Source of the DNA: Hofstenia miamia
Taxonomy: Eukaryota > Xenacoelomorpha > Acoela
Length of the DNA: 64,000 nucleotides
Reading direction: 5' to 3'
Assembly (NCBI GenBank): GCA_004352715.1
Contig: SCFE01000035.1
Location: 1,175,573 to 1,239,572, forward strand
A model generated the notes under the pieces. That model was not told where the DNA came from, searched no databases, and saw only the letters and a list, made by a program, of their open reading frames with translations. The position numbers and the translations under genes were made by a program. Below are positions 13,048 to 26,200 of this stretch, piece by piece; within the stretch, counting starts at the first letter, position 1, and each line of letters opens with the position of its first letter.

Positions 13048-13169
13048 CAAAGATTTGCCCAAGGGTTGCAAACAATTTTTCATCAAGCTGCTGGCAAAAG
13101 TGAAAATAGAGTGATTTTCTTTTGTATTAATGAAGATTTGCAGACGATGATTTGTAGACATCTGTTGAT
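13048..13169 (+). repeat. Repeat block A, copy 2
   Basis: It matches 10242-10363 over the full 122 bp. The surrounding open frame continues on both sides (12955-13296), but those flanks are not shared with copy 1. That fixes the repeat boundaries at CAAAGATTTG and CTGTTGAT. Confidence 0.8.
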
Positions 13170-13299
13170 AATCGGATCCAACGGCTTTCTATTGCGCTAC
13201 AATGAGGTGATGCTTGATGCACCTCTACTTTTCTCAGGATACTTTATATATAGCTTAATATTGTTGATTGATAGTGTTATCACAATCCAATGTTAAACT

Positions 13300-13964
13300 G
13301 CCTCAATGCATTTCATCGTATGTATAGGGTTTCTCAGCGTGTCATTTGTCAAAATTTCATTTACCCACAATTTCAAAAATTTCATTGACCATTGAAGGTG
13401 TCGGCTCAGGCATCCCTAGTAAACGGTTCCTCCTAGATCACATTTCACCAACCCCCCTCCAAATCTCCAATGAGAGTCTTTTTATATATATAGTTCAAGA
13501 TATTAAATATGGAAACTTGTAAAGTATTGATTTAAAAATTGAAAAAGTTTAATCAATATGATTTATTATACTACAATGCATTGAATATTCAAAAATATCT
13601 ACATCTAAGCACAGAATTATGGAATTATAAAACATCTAAATAGAAGTAGCACCAAATGAACACATACATTGGAAGCCAAAACCATGCTAACAGAAATTAG
13701 ATGCAAATCACTAAGATCTAACAACTTATGGACCGACATTTCATGATGCTTGCTTACAAAATTTGAAAGATATATAGTGTATGAAGAATAGTTTGACCTT
13801 CAAAATAAAACTTTTTTACTCTCACCTATACAAATAATTTTGTAATATTACAATTGTGTTTCTAAACTACGCAAATAGACCAAAAATTGATAACTTATTA
13901 AAAGCGAAGATTTCTAAAAAAACTAAAACAAATCCTATTTGAAAAACTATAAAATAAATGTGCA
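13300..13964. other. INPP4 3' flank
   Basis: AT-rich sequence without a recognisable gene. It should contain the INPP4 3' UTR. Read on the minus strand, AATAAA-like hexamers occur within a few hundred bases of the stop, but I cannot choose one. Confidence 0.4.
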
Positions 13965-14237
13965 TTAAGTTGGTCCGCCTCCATAAGTTCCAGATGGTGG
14001 CTTAAATTCTTCCGGAAGAGAAGCAACTTGAATCATATTAAAAGCATATTTTGGCCTCCCAGTATTTTTGAAAACGTTCCGGAGCCTTGTTCCTGTTTCA
14101 CGAAAGACGTCACGTGTCCGGTGGATGTTATCATCATTTTTTATGAGCTGATGATTTTTTATGAGAATTCTGGTCATCTCATGAGTCACTGCCATTGATG
14201 TACGATCTTTGGCACTTTTGCAACTTGTAATGCGTGC
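13965..14237 (-). CDS. INPP4: INPP4 last exon (catalytic C-x5-R loop and C-terminus)
   Basis: After a TTTATTTAG acceptor the exon reads ARITSCKSAKDRTSMAVTHE. The catalytic Cys is at 14220-14222 and the Arg at 14202-14204. It ends KYAFNMIQV...PPSGTYGGGPT and TAA at 13965-13967. The CKSAKDRT loop and the C-terminal KYAFN...PP.GTYG block are diagnostic for INPP4, and the catalytic residues are intact, so the enzyme is probably active. Start and stop are unambiguous. Confidence 0.96.
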   Translation of the reverse strand, partial: ARITSCKSAKDRTSMAVTHEMTRILIKNHQLIKNDDNIHRTRDVFRETGTRLRNVFKNTGRPKYAFNMIQVASLPEEFKPPSGTYGGGPT

Positions 14238-17200
14238 CTAAATAAACTAGAACAATACACCCACAAATAGGTCTATTAACGAAAAACATGTATGAGACCT
14301 TCATATAATTGAAATAATCGGTCTTGAAATATTTTGTAATCTAAAAGAAGCATATTTGTTCTAAGTTATTCTATATAGAGATAAATTACCTCAAATTGGG
14401 TAGTTTATCATCTACCCTGGAAAAACCCACAGAACTACTTTACATCAGGTTCGTGTATGCAGGTTGCGATAGGAAAATTAAGAGGCAATTGCACATGCAG
14501 CATTAACATTACAACTAAAATTATAATTATGGGGCCATTACTATGGGATACGCACTTTGGTTTGACTACCCCTGATATCAAGAACGGCAGTTAGAAAATA
14601 TACATATATCTAGAGATTGGGGAATAACATATTAATCAAAATTTTTGGCGCAATAAGAAATAGCTATGTAATTAATTATGTTTAGTGCCCAGTAATAATA
14701 TATCAATATATATGTTGCAAGTGTACAAAATGGGTGAAGAAAATTTTTCAACGAAAAATACAATGCACAAATTTTCAATGTATTTCTTACTAGGTGGACA
14801 TACCAAGGCCACTAGACCTGGTACAAATGCCAGCAATCTAAAGAGTCTACGCATACACGAATTTCATTGTACGAATAGTATGTATGCAGGGTTGGCATGT
14901 TTTAAACGTTTTTTTTAAATTCACTTTTGTCAATCCTTTATGCATGACACTTAAGTACTATGCACAGTTTCAACAATTCAAAAAATCAACGAATAGGCGC
15001 ATGCTTAATGCCATGCAGTGTATAAAAAGGGCTTCCGAATCTTAAAAAGACCATTTTTATTGATTTAACAATGCAATAATCTACAGATTTATAAAAAGAA
15101 ACATTTAAATAATTACGGCAGCTCCTAAAATCCAACCAGCATCTTCAATAGCCTCGACCAAAGCAAGATGAGGTCCCGTTTTACTAGTGTTAACTTCCTT
15201 TGATAGCCGATCAATGGCAGCCCAGTGTGATTGTGAAGAACTAGACCATGCGAGTTCGACCCACTCTTTAAGCCGTTCTAGTGATCGTTGGTTGGAATGA
15301 TTGCCAACTTGACTTGAAACCAAGTAAGACACTTCGTTGACCGGTGTGTTTATAAGTGATATGTGACAACTAAACAAAACAAAGGTTCAAGAGTTTAATA
15401 TCATAATGTTCAGTAAATAAAAGTTGCTTGGATTGAAAATTTTCACACATTAAATGCATGCTAAGATAATTGAATGAGAACGCATTGTTGCTAACGTGAT
15501 AGTCGACTGAAATTAATTAAACGTTATTAAAATTAATATCAAATGCTTAAAACTGCTGTTTAAAAAGATGTTATAATAATTAGATTAAAGCGAAACGAAT
15601 AAAAGGTTTAATTCAATTATAAAAAAGAAAAAATACTGTGAAGAGAAACATAACATATTAAATATGCAAACAGAAATAAATAGAAACTTGAATATAGCAA
15701 AAGAAATAAAACTTAAAGTGGAAGAAAATTCATGGCAAACATGAGGTCATACAATGATTTGCAAATAAAGCATGACTTCACGACTATATCTAATAACTAT
15801 AATTCGATTTTTAAAACCAATATAAAATTATTGAAGGTATATGTTTACCGAATGTGCTTTCCGGCTTGAAGTGTACAAGGTAGAACAGAGAAAACTTCAT
15901 TTGGCACAGGTAACGAAACAACTAGTACTGATTCGCAAAACTCTACAAGTGGTGTTCCATCTGCATCCCCATCAAGCGGCACAATACGGAAACGCAAATT
16001 GTTATGAAGCCAATCGCAAACATAGATCGTGTCTTCTAACATTCCTAGTTCGGGTCCTAAAATATTGAAAAATTAAATATACTCTAAACAAACAAATAAT
16101 AAGTGCGGTTACACATCAATATGGAGAATACTGTTATCGAACCCATACCAATGAAAGGCACCTGAAATTATCTCATGAATAGCTTAATTAGATTGCGGTT
16201 CTGGACAACTTCATTATTGTGAAATATAGGATGATGATATATAAATAGAAAAAGAAGCACAATAAGCCAAATAACTTGGATCCCTACAGTTAAAGAGGAT
16301 AGGAAAATGAAAAGGTATGTTGAAAGTACACAGAACAATTCACAGGGTGTTCCAGTTCTTGCAAAGTGCAGAATTGACATATGGGCATATTCCCTTAATA
16401 TGTACTAGGAATCGAAAACTAAATTTAAAATATTTTATAACTTGTTCTGAAAACAGTGGGAGACGTCGTGAAACTAACCTCTGAATGAGACCAAATGAAT
16501 GCTGCTGACAAACAAATAATAGCTAGTACAACGACTGACACTGTTTAAACTCAATCGCCTTATGAGTTTATCCCAATTCTCAGTCAATGAATTTAATGAA
16601 TTAGTTGAATACTCATTTTGGATTTGTTTCTTGATTGACTGGTAATAAGCATTGGAAAGTAAATAAAGCAGAATCATTTGTTACAAACGACATAGCAAAA
16701 GTCCCAAAATACTAATATTTGCATTAGTTAACAATTAAATTTTTTAAATGTTAAATTACAAGGAATGAATTTTACAAGATTAGGAATATTGCTCGGCTAC
16801 GCTTAAGGTGTTTAAAAACTTTGTCTTCAAAATCAATTTCGGGAACATTCAATTCTAAATGCGGCAAACTTTTATGCACTATTAACTAATTATCAATAAT
16901 TATGACATGTATTTGTGGATTTTACATTAACACTTTGTGCGCACTGAAAGCAATTAATAAAATGGTTTCTGCATTTCAAATGATTAGAATATTTTTTCAA
17001 TGTAGACTCAAGTACACACTTTGTTTATAATAATCGCTATTAAAACTATTGTTGCTGAAAAAGAAATGAAAATGCACATAAATTTAAAATTTAGTTAACA
17101 GTAAATATAAAGCAACACTAATATAATGCGTCTTAGAAATGGTAGCAATTAAATTCAATTTATTTACACTTAAGAGAAGCAAATACTTTTGTATAAATTC

Positions 17201-20200
17201 ATCCAAAGAAAACTTTTTAATCAGTGAAGTACTTTGGAGGTGCTTGCCTGATATTTTTAGTTCATTAAAATCCAGAGAAACACAATTACAAATGCAATAC
17301 TGTAAAATACTTTACTTTTGTTCCGAAAATCGACTGTGAACAGTGGTCTTTATATATGTTCAGAAAACCACCTTCTTGGTTTTAATTATAAAGTATCTGT
17401 ATAAAATTCAAGATAATCAACGCGTAGCAATAAACAACTACCTTTGGGGGAAAGCAGCATCGACCATACGAATAGAGCACCAACTGATTCCAACAGACGT
17501 AAGAACTCTGTTTCTTCATATTTTATTCTAATCGTTGAAGCAAAACCAGTTGTAAGGATAGTCAATGCCTGTGACAAACATGCATAAAAACGAAAGAAGA
17601 ATGAGGTATCGATGGAGCCGTCAGTGAGGAGGTTAAAGCACAAGGCGTTGCCTAAATAATTACCTGTTTTTCATTTAATATTTTCAGTTTGGGTTTAACA
17701 ATTAGCTGAAAAGGGCCAAAATGTGATACAGATATTGTACTCAAATTCGTAGAAAATTTAGAAATCAAATTGAAGATGTGCAATGCGCATTTGTATAAAA
17801 CTATTAAATTAATAAACAAGTAATGTTGAAAGAACGCCCCAGTTAGTTGACCGAAAATGGGCGTCAAAAGGCTTTAATTTTGTTTATAACTAAAAGTTCT
17901 AATGGCTAAATAAACTTTTTGCATAAAATAAAAGTTACTGAATTTAATGAGTTGCACTAAGATTAACGTTGAAATATTTACAGAAATTTGAATGTCAGCA
18001 CATTTTAAGTTATCAAAGTCCAGCTTACAACAGGACGATTCTCCGGGTACTTCCGTTCATATATAAAAACGCCAAATATTGACCACTGCCATTTTTTCTG
18101 TACGATTTATACAACGACTTTGCTTCAATCAAAATCAAACAACCAATTATGTATACATGTTGAAAAATGCAATACAGTATTCATGTAGAAATGAAAATAA
18201 ATTCGGTGCACTAAAAATAAAATTTCCAGACAGGTCAAGGCAACAGCGGTGAATTTTCAGCCGGCTGCTTCTTCCAAACACCGCAGATACTCTTTTTTCG
18301 TGGAATATCTGTAAGTATTACTAACTAATATATAAAAGTAATTAAACAGTTAGGGAAGTGGTCCAAAAAGGATACTCTAAAAAAACGTCAGCAAATGCAT
18401 GAACTAAAACGTTAATTAGGGGAGATTCGTCACTTTTTTACTTCTGAATTCAATTAATTAACGTATTATGGAAATTGTTTGTGGGATTTCTCAGGCAAAG
18501 TATTATACAGTAGGCAACGAGTGCCTAACGCATTAAATCACACGAAAAAATAAATATTAACGCGTTAATTCACACAATTATTAACGCTACTTAGAATATC
18601 CTTTTGGATCTCTTTCCTTACTGAACCGAAAGTTTGATAATATATCATCCTGATTCTACAAGATCCTACCATTGTAAAGTTCTTATGTATTCAACAATTT
18701 AAAACTAAATAAAAAACCCAACCTATAACTTTCTTTAACTGCGTTAATGACTGATTTGCATCAATGGCGTTCTGAGCGTTTGCGCCTTTTTCCAACATAG
18801 CTTCGAGATCAGTTTCGTTTATATCCTGAAGAGATGAGACACGAACAAGTGCAATGGGCGCGGAAAATGAATTCCTGTCGGGAGTGGCGTCCGCTGCATT
18901 AATCACCATTTCCTTAAACTCATCTTTCCTGTCTTTTATTGCTTGTAGAAATTCTTTAAACTTTATTCCGTTCATTGGTTTTTCGGATATGGCTAAATAA
19001 TACGTTATATGATTTTTCAGTGATTAACAGTTAATCGTCGAAAGAAAAATACTAGCTAATAGCCGTTCGGGGACTTTTTTTACCCCAGTCTGACGAGCAT
19101 AATGCAACATCCATTTAGGTGCACTTAACTTAATTTTTTTACACATTTCAAATTGAAATCAATGATGGGTGACTTTGTGTGCATCCCCACATAATCGTAA
19201 GTGGTATTTTTATTTGCTACCTTCACCGAGGGACACTATTTTTGCCTTTGTTTATCTGACTGACTGTTTTTCTATTTGTCAGTAATTAATAGATTTTTAT
19301 GAAAATAAATCTCCAAATATATATATTGGTGTAACTTAGATTCATTTAAATTTTCAGACTGCTCCCGATTTTCATCTGGGAACTAGAGATAACTTTATGC
19401 ACTTGTAGCAAATGTCTGTTCATAGAGGGCGTATATCAATGCACAGAATGATTTTTTACAAACGGGGAAAATCTATATTAAATTTATTGATTTATCTCCA
19501 AAATATTTTTGTGACTTTGTGCGCACCCATATATCTTAATTTTTCATTCTTGCTTAGTGCAATGACTACAAATACGACAAAATTCTATTTATCACATCAG
19601 TTGGTGGATTTTGTAATTACATTTCCAAGGTCTTTGCATACAAAATGATTGCATGCACTGCACCTTACAGAAACCTTTGGTCACCTACTCGAGTACATGC
19701 TGCACAGCGAATCCTTTTGCCTTGCAAATCTGATTCACTTTTTTCTTTTGATATACCTACCAGTTCCACAGCATTCAAAATCCCAATTCTTAATCCAGGC
19801 AGCAAAGATCGTAATTATATAAAAGGTAGACCCATCTCATAAACCAGCTAAGTCGAAAATTTGAAAAAATGTAGTATAATATTAATGTATAAACATGATC
19901 TTTTTAAATGTGAATATATGACATAATTTGACATATTTTAGCAAATATAGTTGTGTAAGTGTAAGTGTAATTGTAAGTATGAAACATTCCTATTGGGGTG
20001 TTTACTTTCCTAATATTGTCGTAGTGCTTCTGAAAACTCTTAATTATCAAAATAATTATTCTGATCAAGAAAAAATTGTAAGAGTCCTTGTAGAGTAGGT
20101 AATGTTCGGGATTCAGTTATTACTGTCTCTAAAATACAGATTAAGATATATTGGTTGACACAAAATCACATATTATGCAATTCAATTTAAAATTGTAAAA

Positions 20201-23200
20201 TAATTTCGTGTATAATCACCTAAACTAAATTTGCACTATCGTTGACAATCGGGGTGAAAAAAAATCCCCAAACAGTGCATCAATATACGCCCAGTATAAA
20301 TAGATATTTGCTACTGCAAGTGGATAAAAATTGGTCAAATTGGTCCTATCAAAATGCAATTTGAGCCTATGAAACTCATAGAAATCTTCAATTAGCTTCT
20401 AAGATCGTAAGTCCGTTGCAAATCTCTTCAGATAATTTAAATACAACTTGGCAGGAATCGAATTTGAATTTTTCAACCGCAGCTTAAATGTTTATGTATG
20501 GTACTTAGATTCAATTAATTTAATCTTTTTGCAGTCTCAAAATGAATGATGAAATTGATGAAGAATCTGACAATTCCATTCTACCTCAAAACGTGTCTAA
20601 AAAACGAGAAAGAAGCGTCTTCTGTCAAAATATAAGAGACATAGTAATGAGACTAGGAACAGAATATTTCGTGCATACGATGAAGGAGAAGATTGGGTGA
20701 CAATTGCCAATACTCTCAATGTTCCAAACAAGACAGCCCGACGCCTAATAAAATCAGAAGGTATGCCTGCTCGTAAATGCGGTGGAAGAAGGAAACTGAA
20801 GATTAATGAACAAATGAAAGAAAAAATAATTGAGAATATTGGAATCTAAATGTCATGCGTGCTATTTCAACGAGCATGTATTAACTTCGAGACTAAAAGG
20901 GGATCTATTACAAACGAAGTATTTACAGAATTCATCAAACGAACGGTTTTGAACTGTTTTGAAGATTTGGATGAGGTAAATGATACTACCGGCATCACCA
21001 TCGTTTTCGATAACGCACCATGCCATAATGGAGTTGAAGATTCTCTACAAAACGAAGAATACTTACAAAGTGAAAGAGTCCAGCTTCACTTGGGTGCTTA
21101 TTCACCTCAATTAAATACGATCGAAGGCTGTTTCTCCTCATTTAAAGCAAAAGTTAAAAAGATACTTGGAAGACAGCGCCACGAGTTTGAAAACCCAGGA
21201 CAAGATCCATCTCAACTTCAAAAACGTTTTCGTCTGCTGGAAGAAGCAGCTACTGCAGCCAAATCTGTGTTTACCCTTCGATTAATTTACAATCAAGAAA
21301 GACACTGTGAGGCAAATATACAAAAAGCATTGAACTTGAAAGACATTCCGATGTCATAGAGTTGTGTATTCTTGTTTGATTGTGATGCTAGTTTTTATAA
21401 TGTTACTTTACTTAGATTAAAAAGGAGTCTGCCAAAAATCGCACCCCATCACTGAAAATTAAGTTGTATAAATCACTTATTCTACAAAGTTTATTATATG
21501 ACTCGCAAACGTGGTTTGCAAATTCAATGGATGTGGAAAAACTGGAAAAGTTTCAAAGGAGATGTTTTCTCTGGATTTCAAAGATGGATAATCGTGTGGC
21601 ACTAAAGTTTTTTGATACTTTTCCGGTTTCTTTGCAAGTCCAGTGAAATGACAACAATGTCATGATTGACATTCTTAATGACAGAATTGACTTAAATTTC
21701 CTAAACTATGTCTCATTTGAGTACAAATTTAACTTCTTTGGGTTGCCAAAGATTCTGAAAAAGAACGTCTTTGGAATTTTGAAAGGCTACTATTTGTCTG
21801 AATACCAAAGTTATGGATGCAAAAGATTTTTTCTGTTTTTTCTCTGATTGTCAAAAATTCGCTAATTTTTGTATTACTTGAAGTAGTTTAATAAAGCCTT
21901 GAAGTAGTAGTAGTATAATAATTTTTTGAAATTTTTCACACGCCCTGCTCGTCTATAATATACAATTGTATACACTTAATATGGCATTTTCGATGTAAAC
22001 ATCAGAATACGTATTACTATTCTATTGATTTAAATTCAATTTTCATAGGCTGAAATTGGACTTTCATAGGCTCAAATTCAATTTTCTTAGACTCAAATTG
22101 AATTTTCATACTCTCAATTTGAATTTTCATAGGCTCAATTTGAGCTTTAAAAGGTGTAGTTCCCAGACGGAAATCGGGATCAGTCCGAAAATTTAAATGA
22201 ATCTAAGCTACATCAATTTATATTTCAAGATTTTTATCATTAAGATCCATTCATTACTCTTTGAGAAACCTTGCTGACAAACAGAAAAACAGACGGACAC
22301 TCAGATAAGCAGAGGCGAAAATAGTGCCTCCATGGTGAATGCAATACATAAAAATACCAATTAAGATGTAGAGATGGTCACAATGTCACCAATTATTGAC
22401 TTCAATTTCAAATTTGGGACAAATTAAGTTAAACGCATCTAAATGGCATTTGCATTATGATCGTCAGAAGGGTCAAAAAAGACACCAAACAATGTTCAAC
22501 TAATATATACCAATATCTATGCACATTTATAATATTTGAAGCAGTGAATCTCAGGAATTAGCTTAGACATAAATTCAGGAAAAGTAACAAAATTTCAGCG
22601 ATTTGGTGCCAGTACATTAGGAGAAAGTGCGCATTGAAAATGGTTCGGGTTTAAAAAAATACCCCAAATAGCGACTAACCGTTAATTGACTATTATTAAA
22701 TTAAAATCAATGAAAACAGAAAGATCTACTATAGGTGGTTCTCTACTCGCCATATTCCTCAAATAGCAATTAAACTATTTTAAAACATACACCTCAACTT
22801 CAAGCAATTTTAAGCGAACTGTAAGTTCCCTGTGATTAATATCTTTGTAATAAACCCTGTTTTATATTAGTGAATTGTATATTGAAAAAAAGACACAACG
22901 TTGTAAAACAAATATTAGAATAATTAAGATCGTATAAAACTACAAAATTATTAACGAATTGAAGTTGAATAATGTAAAAATTCATTAAACCAAGTTTGCA
23001 TATGGTTCTAATATAACAATCCATTTGCATGGCCAAATTTGCTATACATAGAGTATTTGAAATATAAAAATCAAAATTTCAAACTTTAGGGGAAGTTCCC
23101 ACTTTGAATGCAAATTTTGAATGAAACCCGAGCAAATTTAAAAAGCCACAAGCAAACTATGATTAACAAAATTTTATCAACATTTGGAAAATATTAATAA

Positions 23201-26200
23201 AGAAAATCAAATTTTTTAAGTAGGACAAATGGTTGCTGCAGAAATTCTTGATGGAAAGATAGTGCACGTTATTTTTGCACTGCTTCATTCAATGCAACCT
23301 AAAACTCCCTTCCAGTAATTGATTAGACAATCCAGACCCCTTGAAGTGTGCCGTGCGCAAAGTCAAAGGTCACGGAGACTCAATAAGACAACCCTGGTAG
23401 TCAATTAGTACACTTAAATAATATTGCTTTATGATTTTAATGTTTCGAACAACTTCTTGAACTCAAATTTGCATTTGCTAAGTCAGATTATGGTTTACCC
23501 GAATGTGCAGTTATTTGCAAGACAAACCAAAAACCAAAATTTCGATTCACCAAATTCTGGTATGAATAATGGTCAAATTCTTAAATCAAAGTTTGAAATT
23601 ACTTCAAATTTCATGTTGGGAAACTTTGAAAAGAAAAAAGTTTGTTCATTGTTTACTTAGGAGTTAAATTATCTATTTGACGTTCAATATAAGATTTACT
23701 TGGTAAGTAACATACATGCAAATGAAAAATCTACACAAAACGCAAAAAATCAAAGACTTCCCACCTGACTGAGCGTCTTCAGCCGATGATTCTAAATTAT
23801 TTAAAGATGCTACATGTTTTTGCATTTCGTTCAACTCGTTGAGGTTTCTGGGTGTAGCGTGGCGAAGAAGTCCTCCATATTGATAACCTAATCGATGAGC
23901 AGTTGGAGCTCCACCCGTGATGACTTCATAAACCGTATCATCCGTCCCCATTTCAACTACCCGCATCCTATGCATGTGGAGGTTAATAGGAAGAAAATCA
24001 ATCCCGGGCTCATTACGCCGAGTAGAGGCCTAAAATCCCATACTAATATTTTGATATAATGAAGTTAATCAAAAATAGACAAAGTAGCTTATGATAGAAC
24101 ATTTATGATACAGATATTTACTACATTTATATTCTCATCTGGTGAACTTTCCAGATCTTTATTATATGAAGGTTTCTGTGAAAATTGTATATGACAGTCG
24201 GCATTGAGATTTAGTCACTTACAAGTGCTATACCTAAAATCTAATTCATTTGAAAGAAACACGAAATTTGTACAATAGAAAACATATACTTCGAGTAAAG
24301 GAACACAACCCCTATAGCTGAACGTGTCAATTCAATAAAACTTAACTTTCTTAAATATAAATGCAGCAAAATAGAAGAGTCAGTAATCCTTACTACCCAA
24401 GTTCGCAAAGGTGTAAAAAATATTTCAATTGCTAAAACGGTGTATTAATCATCTCTTATTTAAAGTGCTTTTTTAATGCCAAATTTCGAAAATTGTAGTG
24501 TGAGATGTTTAAACTTGTAAAATTAGACGCAGTATTCAATAAGAGAATACAACTTTTTGAAAAGTATAATCTAATAACAGAATTACTCAACACTAAACCT
24601 GCGAAATATAATACAGTAGAATCAATCAAAGATATTTTAAGAATCAATTTTGTCCAGAAATTTACCCGGTGTATTTTTTCAGAATCAAAGAGAAAATGGT
24701 ACTTTAGTTCAAGAAATTTAAGATATTTTGAACTTAATTAGTAAAAATAACTTCGGATTTTACGATATGCTCATTAAAATATGCGAGCATAATATATTTT
24801 TTTCAAATATATCAGTTAGCTCCAAGATAAAGTTAACAGCGAGTCAGAATAATACTAACACAGCAACTTGCCACAAAGTTTTTGATTACAAATTTTAAAG
24901 ACTGGATGTCAGTTAGCCAAGTCACCGCAGATTTGATATACCTCCAGGAAATACCAAGGATGAATTTGGTGAACTGATGAAGTGCAGAGTCACGATGTTT
25001 AATGTAGAATTATATGATTTTTGAATAGAATGATGAACGATTCAATTAGATAAAAATCTAAACAATAGACGAGATGGGCAGGATAGAAAAAATAGATATT
25101 ACTGCTGCACGTCTTCAACCAAAACAGTAAGCAATGATTTTCTTCTTTCAACTCTATTGATGATTCAATTAATTCCGATCTATTATTTTAATTTGACAGC
25201 ATAACAGTAAATGTTCACGTCTTAATAAATAGTTACGATCATCACTTCGTTAATTATATAATTGAGGTTATAAGTGAGACCAATAAAAGACATGACTAAT
25301 ATTTATTAACTATGACGTAATGATGGTAATTATGTTCAAACTTCTTAATGTATAGAATTAATGATTGGATTTCATTTACATCCTTCGCGAAGTATTGAGA
25401 GTATTGAATTTTTGACGTTATTGTTATTCAGTTTATTTTTTAATAGTGATTGTTTTAGTGCGAAAAATTGTGGGGGCAACTGTATTTACCTTAACTGATT
25501 AAAAAATTTGAACTGCTTATACATTTGAATTCCCACAATAGCATTTTGTATGCAAGAAAACGAAATTTTCTGTACAATTGTGATATTAGATATTTTGCTC
25601 TGGACTAGTTTAATGTGCAAGCCACATAAATCATTAAAAAATTGTGACCATTTCTAGAAGATTAGGAGCCTAAACTCTAGGGTTTGCTGGTAGGCATTTC
25701 GTAGCAAAATATGCAGTAAGACCAACACGGTAATAGTACAACAATGCTGTTTACATAATAAACAAGAGATTCTCATTGATGCAGTTTATCACATTAGCTG
25801 TCACTGATCTCTAAATTTCGAAATTTTTCAAAGTCGAGACCCATTTCTCTATTTATTATACACAAATGACAAATTTTTAGTAAATACAGCGGTTCACTTG
25901 TTTCAAAATAAACAATATCTCAATTAATCAGCAATAATTATTAACTGTTGACATAAAAACGATCTGAATATATATCTGATAACATAACGTGTTTTATTTG
26001 CTAAAATAGACAGAGCGTTATTTTAATAATTACGCAAAATATTGACAGGGCGATTTTTTTGACAATATTATAATTGTATATTCCAAACTAGCGTTGGGTA
26101 CGAATATTTGATTAATGCAAAAATGTGATGCTGTTGGAGACATTTCTCTTACAAAACGAAGGAAAATGGCTGTTTCTTCGAAAAAACAAACTTATATTTA

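Noticed and set aside
13048-13169. Block A as a dynein heavy-chain exon
   Set aside because: The resemblance (a GL..I...AG....VIFF pattern) is short, lacks the diagnostic FLEDIN segment, has no clear splice sites, and the block is a repeat.
16168-16380. Minus-strand frame as an extra INPP4 exon
   Set aside because: It is hydrophobic low-complexity text without matching splice sites in phase; read as intron.
24456-24741. Overlapping open frames on both strands in an INPP4 intron
   Set aside because: No motif, no phase need for an exon, and very AT-rich; probably chance.
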